A stretch of DNA of 31,662 nt. Source: Pseudomonadota bacterium. GTDB taxonomy: Bacteria > Pseudomonadota > Gammaproteobacteria > Burkholderiales > Burkholderiaceae_F. The DNA lies in contig JAEZVV010000173.1 in the NCBI GenBank assembly GCA_023443095.1, positions 1 to 31,662 of the forward strand, given 5' to 3'. Of this stretch, positions 1-7,176 are shown piece by piece. Positions within the stretch are counted from its first letter, which is position 1. Each line of letters opens with the position of its first letter. The notes under the pieces are model-generated. The model ran no database searches. It was not told the origin of the DNA and saw only the letters and a list, made by a program, of their open reading frames with translations. The position numbers and the translations under genes were made by a program.

Positions 1-1708
1 GGCGCAGGAGCCCGCTCCCGCGCGGGTCGCCCTGCTGACGCTGGCGCCCGAGATCCGGCTTGCGCCTGAAGCGGCCGCCGCCATCGAAAAAATCGTCGCC
101 GACGCCCAGGTCGCCGCCGGCGCCGACCCCGAAGACGAAGAGCGCGAACTGCGCACGACGCTGCGCGCGGTGCGCGAAGCGCTCGCCACCGAAGGCTGGT
201 TCCAGCCTCGCCTCAAGGTGCAGGAGCAAGCCGCCGCCCCCCCCCTGTTCGCGCTAGAGGTCGAGCTCGGTCCGCGCACTCATGTGAGCGAAGTCGATCT
301 GAAGTTCTCGGGCGCGATCGCCGCCGCTTCTTACGCCGAGCGCCGCCGCCAACTCGAGGCGAGCTGGTCGCTGCCCCAGGGCCAGCCTTTCGAATCGGCG
401 GCATGGACGGCCGCCAAGTCCAAGCTGGTGACCGCCGTCGCCGCGACTGATTTTGCCGGTGCGCGCATCGCCTCGTCGAACGCCGAAGTCGATGTCGCCA
501 CCAGCAGCGCCAAGCTGTCGGTCGACATCGACAGCGGCCCCGCCTACACCCTGGGCGAGCTCCGGATCAAAGGCCTCCAGCGTTATCCGAGCTCGGTCGT
601 CGACCGCTACAACCCGATCGAGCCGGGCACGCCTTACAGCCGCAGCGAAATCACGGCCTTCCAGCAGCAGCTGCAGGACACGCCGTATTTCTCGTCGGTG
701 GTGGTGACCCCCCAGCTCGATCCGGAGCACCCCTTACGGGTGCCGATCGATGTCGATGTGGTCGAGGCGCACAGCCGGCGCTTTTCGACCGGAATCGGTT
801 ACGGCAGCGACACCGGCGCGCACATCGAACTCGCCTACCGCCAGGCCCTGCTGTTCGAGCGGCCGTGGCCGGTGCGCACCGGCCTGCGGCTCGACCAGAC
901 CGGCGGCTATGCCTATGCCGACGTCTTCTTCCCGCCGCGCACCGGCGAATGGCACGACAGCGTCGGCGTCCTGATCGACCGCAGCAAGATCGAGAACCAG
1001 CTGGTCGAACGCGCGGGTTTCGGCGCTTCGACCACACGGTTGTCGGGCACGCGCGACACCCGCAACCAAGAGATCACTCTCACCGTCAACTTCGAACACG
1101 AACGACGAGAAACCCCCGACACGGCCGCTATCCTCAACAACGTCTGGTCGGGCACCGCCAACTGGACTTCGCGCGACCTCGACAGCCTGGCCAACCCGCG
1201 CCGCGGCCGCCTGCTCGAACTCGAAGCCAGCGGCGGCTTCCGCAAGCCCAGCATCGACGAAAGCTTCGTGCGCGGCTATGCACGAGTCCTGCAGTTCGTG
1301 CCACTCAGCGCGTCCAACGTGCTGGTCCTGCGCGGCGAACTCGGCGCGGTACTGGCTCGGACCGCCGACATCGTTCCCAACAAGTTCCTGTTCCGCACCG
1401 GCGGCGCCACCAGCGTGCGCGGCTACGACTACCAGAGCCTGGGGGTCGAGCAGGGTGCGGCGGTCGTGGGCGGACGCGCGCTGGCCGTCGCCTCGGTCGA
1501 GCTGACCCACTGGATTTCCGACTGGGGTATCGCCGGTTTTGTCGACGCTGGTGACGCCGCCGATACCTTTGGCGAACTCAAGCCCGCGCTCGGCGTCGGC
1601 GCCGGCGCCCGCCTGCGCACCCCGGCCGGCCCGCTTGCGGTCGACCTAGCCTGGGGCGAACGCTTCCGCCAGTGGCGGCTGCAGTTTGCTGTGACCCTGG
1701 CCTTCTGA
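1..1708 (+). CDS. tamA: TamA, outer membrane BamA-family assembly protein (5' partial)
   Basis: The reading frame is open from position 2 to the TGA at 1706-1708, giving 568 visible residues, so the true start lies left of the window. A GTG at 170 is internal and should not be taken as the start. The N-terminal part looks like POTRA repeats (for example the stretch ending GLQRYPSSVVDRYNPIEPG near 554-630). The C-terminal part is a 16-strand Omp85 barrel, with the family motif VRGYDYQSLG near 1418-1441 and a last strand ending LQFAVTLAF with terminal Phe. In the family, TamA sits in the outer membrane and works with the inner-membrane-anchored TamB in envelope assembly, including some autotransporters and phospholipid transport. 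tamB begins 1 nt after the stop, which supports TamA over BamA; BamA would usually sit beside ompH/skp and lpxD. Confidence 0.93.
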   Translation, partial: AQEPAPARVALLTLAPEIRLAPEAAAAIEKIVADAQVAAGADPEDEERELRTTLRAVREALATEGWFQPRLKVQEQAAAPPLFALEVELGPRTHVSEVDLKFSGAIAAASYAERRRQLEASWSLPQGQPFESAAWTAAKSKLVTAVAATDFAGARIASSNAEVDVATSSAKLSVDIDSGPAYTLGELRIKGLQRYPSSVVDRYNPIEPGTPYSRSEITAFQQQLQDTPYFSSVVVTPQLDPEHPLRVPIDVDVVEAHSRRFSTGIGYGSDTGAHIELAYRQALLFERPWPVRTGLRLDQTGGYAYADVFFPPRTGEWHDSVGVLIDRSKIENQLVERAGFGASTTRLSGTRDTRNQEITLTVNFEHERRETPDTAAILNNVWSGTANWTSRDLDSLANPRRGRLLELEASGGFRKPSIDESFVRGYARVLQFVPLSASNVLVLRGELGAVLARTADIVPNKFLFRTGGATSVRGYDYQSLGVEQGAAVVGGRALAVASVELTHWISDWGIAGFVDAGDAADTFGELKPALGVGAGARLRTPAGPLAVDLAWGERFRQWRLQFAVTLAF

Positions 1709-1709
1709 G

Positions 1710-4700
1710 ATGGACGAGACCGCGCCCCCGCCGCCCGCCCCCCCGTCGCGCCCTCCGCGGGCGCCCTGGCTGAGTTCGCTCGCCAGTCTGCTGGTGCCGC
1801 TGGGCCTGAGTCTGGCGACACTCGCCATCGGGCTCTGGTGGCTGGTATCGACCACCAGCGGCCTGGGCGCTGCGATCAAACTCACCAACAGCCTAAGCCC
1901 GCAGCAGATATTCGCCCGCGGCATCGAAGGCTCTTTGCGCGCAGGCGCCAGGCTCGAGCGCCTCGAGATTCGCGGCGCCGACTGGGCGGTGGAAATCGAC
2001 CAGCTCGCCGTGCGGCCGCGTTCGCTGCTGCCCGACGCCGGCGCGATCGAACTCGAAACCCTGAGCGCCAGGCGGCTTCTGGTCGACTGGCTGCCCACCG
2101 TCCCCGCCACGGCGGGATCGGCTCCCGCCAGCCTTGCCCTGCCGATCAAGCTGCTGCTGCCCTCGGTCAAGCTGGGCGAATTCGCCATTGGCCAACGCCA
2201 CAGCACGCCCCTGCTGCTGTCCGAACTGAGCCTCGCCGGCGAGTGGGACGCACAGGAGATCCGGGTGCAGGACCTTGCCGTCCGCCTCGACGCCCTCCAA
2301 GCCCGCGCCGCCGGCCGCATGCAGGCGCGGCCGCCCTACGCCATCCAGGTCGAAGGAAGCATCGAGTCGGCACTCGCCGGCCATGAGCTCGCCGCCCAGG
2401 TCAAACTCGACGGCCGGCTCGAAGCCATGCAGGTGCAAGCCCGGCTCGCTAGCCCTGGCAGCCCCACCCGCGGCAGTTTTTCCGCCGAGCTGACTCCGTT
2501 TGGCCTGATGGCCCTGGGCCAGCTCCAGCTCGAACTCGAGCAATGGGAACTCGCCGACTGGGTGGCCGGAGCGCCGCGTGCCCGCCTCGACGCCCGCGCC
2601 GAACTCCTGCCACAGGCCGATGCCCCGAATTTCACCCTGGCGGGATCGGTCTCGGTCCGCAATACCAGCCCCGGCCCCTTGAACCGCGGGCTGCTGCCCG
2701 TGCGCGCCGCACGCGGCCAGCTGGTCTGGTCGGCCGACCAGCTGGTCATTGAGGTCAGGGAACTGAACGGCACCCGCGGCCAGGCCAGTGGCCGCCTCGA
2801 ATGGCAACCCGGCGGTGCCTTGGGCGCCAGCGCCAAGGTGAGCGGAATCGATGCTGCCAGTCTCTGGGCGGGCCTTGCCGCCACCGACGCCAGCGGCGAG
2901 CTCCAGTATTCGCTGGCCGAGGGCCGACAACGCCTGACCGGGCAGTTGTTCAACCGCGGCGCCCTGCCCTTGTCGGCCCGGGTCGACCTCGCCCTGAGCG
3001 GCCAGGAGCTGCGTATCGCCCCGTCCGAGCTGAGGCTGGGCGCGGGGCAAGCTCAGCTGCAGGGCCAGATCCAGCTCGAACGACCGCATCGCGCCCGGCT
3101 TTCGGCCCAGCTGCGCGAGCTCGACCTGGCCCAGCTCGTCCCCGGCGTGGCCACCCAGCTGAGCGGGGAACTCGACTTCGACGGTCAGCTCTCGGCCAAC
3201 CCGAGCGGAACCGCCCGCCTCGCCTTGAGCAACAGCGTGGTGTTCGGCCGACCGCTCAGCGGCAAGGCCAGCGCCACGCTCCAAGACAAAAAACTCGAGG
3301 CCAGCGCCGAGCTCAACTCCCGCTCCACCCGACTGAGCGCCCGCGGCGGCCTGGGCGAAGGCCGCAGCCTCGAGATCGAGCTCAGCGCACCTGCGCTAGG
3401 CGAGCTCTGGCCCGAACTGGCCGGCCGGGTCCAGGCCGAGCTTCGCCTCTCGGGCGACTGGGATGCGCCGCAGTTCGTCCTGCACTCGAACGCGGAGCAG
3501 CTGCGGCTGCCCGGAGGGCATACCGTCGCCCAGCTCGCACTCAACAGCCATGGCACCCTGAACACGACCACTCCATTCGAGTTCAGTGCCGAGCTCAATC
3601 AGCATCACGCCCCCACTGGAGACGACGCTTCGCTCGCCACGGCTCGACTCGAAGCACGCGGCACCTTGGGCCAGCAGAACCTTTCGCTCACCGCACGCAC
3701 CCAGAGTGACCATCCGATCAGCGCCGCCGCCCGTGGTGGCTGGCATGACCAGGCGTGGCGGGGCGAACTGCTGAATGCTCAGGTGGCCGTACCCACCCCG
3801 TTCACCCTGAGCCAGCCGGCCCGGTTGGTCCTGGGCGCCAAGGAGCAAAGCCTAGGCCCGGCCGAGTTCAGCCTGGCCGGCGCCCGCTTCTGGGCCGTGA
3901 GTTTTTCGCGCGACGCCAGCGGCACGCGCACAACCGGCCGCTTCGAAGGCCTGCGCCCGCAGTCGCTCGACCCCGGGCGGCGCGAGTTCCGACGCGCGAC
4001 CCGGGTTGGCCAGCGCAATCCGCTGAGCCTGCGCGGCCAGTGGGATCTGGCCGCCGCACCTCTCCTGAGCGGCAGCCTGCAAATCGAACGCGCCAGCGGC
4101 GACTTATACGCCGGGGTAGCGGCGATCGCCCCGCTGGGCCTGAGCCAACTCGGGCTCAAGCTCGAAGCCAGTTCGGGCCGGATCCACGGCGATTTCCGGG
4201 TCGCCGGCAGCACGCTTGGTCAGGCCAGCGGCCGCCTCGACGCCTGGGCCGACACGGCCGGCACCTGGCGCCTGGCGCAGGATCGTCCGCTGCAGATCGA
4301 CCTCGATGCCGACATCGCCACCCTGGGCTGGCTCGGGCCGCTGATCAACGACAACGTCCAGATCGAAGGGCGCGCCAAGGCCAAGGTCGAGGTCCGCGGC
4401 ACTCCCGCCGACCCGCACGCACGCGGCTCGGCCAGCGCGGATGCCTTGCGGCTGGCCTGGGTCGACCAGGGCCTGAGACTCGAGAACGGCTCGGCCACGG
4501 CCGAGTTGGAGGACGGAGTCTTAGTGCTCAAGAACCTGGAGTTCACCGGACCACCGCGCGTGAAGCCGGAGCTCGAAGCGGCGGCCGCCGGCATTCCGGC
4601 TGGTCCGGGTTCGGTACGCGCTTTTGGCCGTCTGGCGCTGGCAACGTTCAGCGGCGCCTTTGCGATCAAGGCCGAACGCCTGCCGGTGCTGCAACTGCCC

Positions 4701-5648
4701 GACCGCTGGATCGTCGCCTCGGGCGAGGCCGGCCTTGCGCTCTACGGCCAACGCGCCGAACTCAGCGCCAAACTCGTCGCCGACGGCGCCTACATCGATT
4801 TCAACAAGTTCGAACGCGGTCCCAGCCTGCCCGACGACGTGGTGGTGGTGCGCAGCGGACGCGACCGTCCGGCGCCGGCCAAGCCGCCGATCGCTCTCAG
4901 CCTCAACGCCACCGCCGACCTTGGCCCGCGTTTCTACATTCGCGGCGGCGGGGTCGAGTCGCGTCTCGAAGGCAGGATCGAGGTCAAGGGCCAGGCCGGA
5001 GCTTTGCGCGCCCTGGGCTCGGTGCAAACCGTCGCCGGCACGTATTCGGGTTACGGTCAGCGCCTGCGCATAGAACGCGGCATCGTCACCTTCCAGGGCC
5101 GGCTCGACAACCCCGCTCTCAACGTGCTGGCGTTGCGGCCCAGCCTGCCGGTGAGCGTCGGGGTGGCGATCACCGGAACCGCGCTGCGGCCGGTGGTCCG
5201 GCTTTATTCCGACCCCTCGATGCCGGAAGCGGAAAAACTCAATTGGCTGGTACTGGGGCGCCCCGCCGACGGCAGCGGGCAGGACCGCGCCATGCTCGCC
5301 GCCGCTGCCGGAGCCTTGTTCGCCGGCCAAAGCGATGCGGCCACCAGCACCTTGATGCGCAACCTCGGGCTCGATGAAATCAGCCTGCGCGGCTCGCAAA
5401 GCAACTCGTCCTTACTGCCGCGCGAAACCGTCGCCGGCCAGCTGCGATCGAGTTCAAGCGCCACCCAGGAAGTCGTCGCACTCGGCAAGCGGATCAACGA
5501 CAAGCTTTACCTGTCGTTCGAACAGGCGATCACCGGGTCGAGTTATGCGGTAGCCCTGTCGTACCAGTTGACCCAGGCGCTTTCGGTGGTCGGCCGGGCA
5601 GGAACCACCAATGCCATCGACCTGGTCTGGACCGTGGCTTTCGACTGA
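1710..5648 (+). CDS. tamB: TamB, translocation and assembly module inner membrane component
   Basis: This 1312-residue protein has a Pro-rich cytoplasmic N-terminus, one membrane anchor at about residues 22-47, then a very long periplasmic stretch of amphipathic beta-strand repeats. Recurring segments such as ASGRLE fit the elongated AsmA/TamB beta-taco fold. The C-terminal 350 or so residues look like the conserved TamB (DUF490) domain, with strings such as GTYSGYGQRLRIERG and PEAEKLNWLVLGRP, and the chain ends in VVGRAGTTNAIDLVWTVAFD. Length is in the usual range (about 1250-1400). ATG at 1710 follows the tamA stop by 1 nt, so translation is probably coupled. In the family TamB spans the periplasm to TamA, and AsmA-like proteins including TamB are implicated in phospholipid transport to the outer membrane. 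The 3' end meets the convergent lpxO gene with 1 nt between stop codons. Confidence 0.93.
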   Translation: MDETAPPPPAPPSRPPRAPWLSSLASLLVPLGLSLATLAIGLWWLVSTTSGLGAAIKLTNSLSPQQIFARGIEGSLRAGARLERLEIRGADWAVEIDQLAVRPRSLLPDAGAIELETLSARRLLVDWLPTVPATAGSAPASLALPIKLLLPSVKLGEFAIGQRHSTPLLLSELSLAGEWDAQEIRVQDLAVRLDALQARAAGRMQARPPYAIQVEGSIESALAGHELAAQVKLDGRLEAMQVQARLASPGSPTRGSFSAELTPFGLMALGQLQLELEQWELADWVAGAPRARLDARAELLPQADAPNFTLAGSVSVRNTSPGPLNRGLLPVRAARGQLVWSADQLVIEVRELNGTRGQASGRLEWQPGGALGASAKVSGIDAASLWAGLAATDASGELQYSLAEGRQRLTGQLFNRGALPLSARVDLALSGQELRIAPSELRLGAGQAQLQGQIQLERPHRARLSAQLRELDLAQLVPGVATQLSGELDFDGQLSANPSGTARLALSNSVVFGRPLSGKASATLQDKKLEASAELNSRSTRLSARGGLGEGRSLEIELSAPALGELWPELAGRVQAELRLSGDWDAPQFVLHSNAEQLRLPGGHTVAQLALNSHGTLNTTTPFEFSAELNQHHAPTGDDASLATARLEARGTLGQQNLSLTARTQSDHPISAAARGGWHDQAWRGELLNAQVAVPTPFTLSQPARLVLGAKEQSLGPAEFSLAGARFWAVSFSRDASGTRTTGRFEGLRPQSLDPGRREFRRATRVGQRNPLSLRGQWDLAAAPLLSGSLQIERASGDLYAGVAAIAPLGLSQLGLKLEASSGRIHGDFRVAGSTLGQASGRLDAWADTAGTWRLAQDRPLQIDLDADIATLGWLGPLINDNVQIEGRAKAKVEVRGTPADPHARGSASADALRLAWVDQGLRLENGSATAELEDGVLVLKNLEFTGPPRVKPELEAAAAGIPAGPGSVRAFGRLALATFSGAFAIKAERLPVLQLPDRWIVASGEAGLALYGQRAELSAKLVADGAYIDFNKFERGPSLPDDVVVVRSGRDRPAPAKPPIALSLNATADLGPRFYIRGGGVESRLEGRIEVKGQAGALRALGSVQTVAGTYSGYGQRLRIERGIVTFQGRLDNPALNVLALRPSLPVSVGVAITGTALRPVVRLYSDPSMPEAEKLNWLVLGRPADGSGQDRAMLAAAAGALFAGQSDAATSTLMRNLGLDEISLRGSQSNSSLLPRETVAGQLRSSSSATQEVVALGKRINDKLYLSFEQAITGSSYAVALSYQLTQALSVVGRAGTTNAIDLVWTVAFD

Positions 5649-5649
5649 A

Positions 5650-6567
5650 CTACCAGGACAGGAAGATCAGCCATACCAGCCCGGCAATCAGGACCCACTT
5701 GCCCAGGTAATACGCGAATCGGCTGCGCTCCTTGAGTTTCTTCGCACGGGCACGCAAGCCATAGACGCGGGCGAAGACGCGGTTGATCACGCCTACCGGT
5801 TCTCCAGGCACATTCTGCGAGCTCGAGGCCCGCATCACGGTATTGGCGAAGCAGCGGTTGAAATTCTGGATCCAGCGTCCCCGCAACGGCCGTTCAACAT
5901 CGCAGAAAAGGATCACGCGCGGCTGATCCGTCCCGTTCTCAGCGAAATGGATATAGGTCTCGTCGAACATGACCGCTGCGCCGTCGCGCCACGAGTATTT
6001 CTCGCCGTCGACCACGATGAAACACGCATCATCGTTAGGCGTCACCAGTCCCAGGTGATAACGCAAGCTGCCAGCGAAGGGGTCGCGATGGCGTACCAAG
6101 CGCGCACCCGGCGGCAGCGAGGCAAACATCGCCGCCTTGATCCCAGGAACGGAATCGAGCAAGGCCACGGTAAAAGGACAAAGTTGCCGCGCCGACGCCA
6201 GATCCGCTCCGTACCATTTCAGGTAGAAACGTTTCCATCCGGTTCGAAAAAACGAATTGAACCCGATGTCGTTGGCACTGCTTGCCGCTCGGATTCCGCC
6301 CTCGGCCTGCAGGCGCAAGGCCTCGTCGCGCATCTGCCGCCAATGCTGCTGAAGTGGTGAGAGTTCCGGAAACGCCTGCAGGTCCAGGTAAGGCGTGGCC
6401 GGTACCCGCGAAAAGAGATACATCAGAACGTTGTATGGCGCGAGCAAGACCATGTAACTGGTCAAGCCTCGCACCAATGAAAATCGAACCTTGCCTCGAT
6501 AGTGGACGTACAAGGCCGATAACATGAAGAGGGCTAGCACAAGTAGGCCGGGTGTAGGCATCCACAT
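5650..6567 (-). CDS. lpxO: LpxO-type lipid A 2-hydroxylase (Fe(II)/2-oxoglutarate dioxygenase)
   Basis: This 305-residue protein matches the length and layout of LpxO: a membrane helix at about 5-22, an aspartyl/asparaginyl beta-hydroxylase-type dioxygenase domain in the middle, and a C-terminal hydrophobic helix (about 285-304). The iron-binding triad is visible as H160 and D162 in RHRDPFAGSLRYHLG and H207 in FDETYIHFAENGTDQPR. R217 is the likely 2-oxoglutarate contact. LpxO hydroxylates the 2-position of a secondary acyl chain of lipid A, or of an ornithine lipid in some bacteria, at the inner membrane. The start is ATG at 6567; a second ATG two codons later at 6561 is possible and neither has a strong Shine-Dalgarno. 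It has its own promoter candidate and is not cotranscribed with tamB, which converges on it. Confidence 0.88.
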   Translation of the reverse strand: MWMPTPGLLVLALFMLSALYVHYRGKVRFSLVRGLTSYMVLLAPYNVLMYLFSRVPATPYLDLQAFPELSPLQQHWRQMRDEALRLQAEGGIRAASSANDIGFNSFFRTGWKRFYLKWYGADLASARQLCPFTVALLDSVPGIKAAMFASLPPGARLVRHRDPFAGSLRYHLGLVTPNDDACFIVVDGEKYSWRDGAAVMFDETYIHFAENGTDQPRVILFCDVERPLRGRWIQNFNRCFANTVMRASSSQNVPGEPVGVINRVFARVYGLRARAKKLKERSRFAYYLGKWVLIAGLVWLIFLSW

Positions 6568-6604
6568 AGCAGCACTCGTAACAGAGTTGGGGTTGCGCCC
6601 AGAA

Positions 6605-6632
6605 ATTGTAACTATCCGTTACTGGAGCGCAA
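6605..6632 (-). promoter_or_regulatory. Candidate sigma-70 promoter of lpxO with an overlapping dyad
   Basis: On the minus strand a -35 TTGCGC (6627-6632) and -10 TACAAT (6605-6610) are separated by 16 nt. An inverted repeat GTAAC-N5-GTTAC (6608-6622) overlaps the -10 and spacer, and another GTAAC lies 30 bp away at 6578. The dyad could be an operator, but no regulator gene is nearby. The call rests on sequence match only. Confidence 0.45.
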
Positions 6633-6660
6633 TGACTTCTTCAGTCTAAGCTCCCACTCG

Positions 6661-6688
6661 AAAAAAAAGCGGCCGCAAGCGGCCGCTT
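6661..6688 (-). terminator. Rho-independent terminator of the H-NS-like gene
   Basis: On the minus strand GCGGCCGC-TT-GCGGCCGC is followed by a run of eight T residues (the A run at 6661-6668), 21 nt after the H-NS-like stop codon. Geometry allows a 7-8 bp GC stem with a very short loop. It separates the H-NS-like transcript from lpxO. Confidence 0.85.
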
Positions 6689-6708
6689 CAATCGGCAAAA
6701 GAGCCGGA

Positions 6709-7008
6709 TCAGATCGCAAATTCCTCGATCTTGCGGCCAGCGGCCAGAGCTTCATCCAGCCACTTCGGCTTGCGACCGCGGCCAGCCCAGGTTTCACCAG
6801 TCGGGCTGCGGAACTTGGGCTTGACGCTGGAGCGAACCGGCTTGCGACCGCGCTTATCGAACCCCAGTTCAACCGGGGTCAGGTCGAATTCGGCGATCAG
6901 CGCCTTGGCCTTGGCCAAGGCGGAGCTGCGCTCTTCCTTGCGCGCGTCATTGATTTTCTTGTCGAGCGCTTCGCGCTGAGCGATCAGTTCCTGCAGGCTT
7001 TGGGTCAT
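6709..7008 (-). CDS. H-NS-family DNA-binding nucleoid protein
   Basis: This 99-residue protein has an N-terminal charged, coiled-coil-like oligomerisation segment (about 1-40: MTQSLQELIAQREALDKKIN and following) and a C-terminal H-NS DNA-binding domain (about 65-99) with the core TWAGRGRKPKWL at 73-84 and the typical ending IEEFAI. ATG at 7008 is chosen because AGGA lies 7 nt upstream and family members start MTQ/MS; the frame stays open upstream to 7089 without homologous sequence. Proteins of this type bind AT-rich, curved DNA in the minor groove and silence genes. A second basic RGRKP string at 53-57, in the linker, resembles an AT-hook. The gene is monocistronic, with its own promoter and terminator. 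It differs from MvaT and is not the longer E. coli form (about 137 residues). Confidence 0.92.
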   Translation of the reverse strand: MTQSLQELIAQREALDKKINDARKEERSSALAKAKALIAEFDLTPVELGFDKRGRKPVRSSVKPKFRSPTGETWAGRGRKPKWLDEALAAGRKIEEFAI

Positions 7009-7041
7009 TGTGTGTCCTCGTGAGTCGTGGCGAACAAACCA

Positions 7042-7070
7042 ATTAAGCCAACTTTTTGCCCCAGGGTCAA
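7042..7070 (-). promoter_or_regulatory. Candidate promoter of the H-NS-like gene
   Basis: On the minus strand, -35 TTGACC (7065-7070) and -10 CTTAAT (7042-7047) are 17 nt apart, about 34 nt before the ATG. The -35 is a 5/6 match and the -10 a 4/6 match to consensus. A further AT-rich segment at 7101-7120 containing CTATAT could host a second upstream start. Confidence 0.4.
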
Positions 7071-7125
7071 CTTCAGGTAAGCGGGACAAATTGCGTTACC
7101 GCTAAAATCATATAGGGTTAGCCCG

Positions 7126-7160
7126 AAAACAGAAAGAGCCGGGTTGTGCCCGGCTCTTTC
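7126..7160 (-). terminator. Rho-independent terminator of the RND efflux operon
   Basis: A perfect 12-bp stem, GAAAGAGCCGGG (7132-7143) with CCCGGCTCTTTC (7149-7160) and a 5-nt loop, lies 16 nt after the pump gene stop. On the minus strand it is followed by TGTTTTC (four T at 7126-7129). Confidence 0.85.
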
Positions 7161-7176
7161 ATCCCGCTCCGACCCG

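Noticed and set aside
170..1708. GTG at 170 as the start of tamA
   Set aside because: The frame is open and TamA-like from position 2, so the true start is outside the window.
1893..3284. Long antisense reading frame inside tamB
   Set aside because: Composition reflects high-GC codon bias of the opposite strand, with no domain-like sequence; tamB itself is clearly coding.
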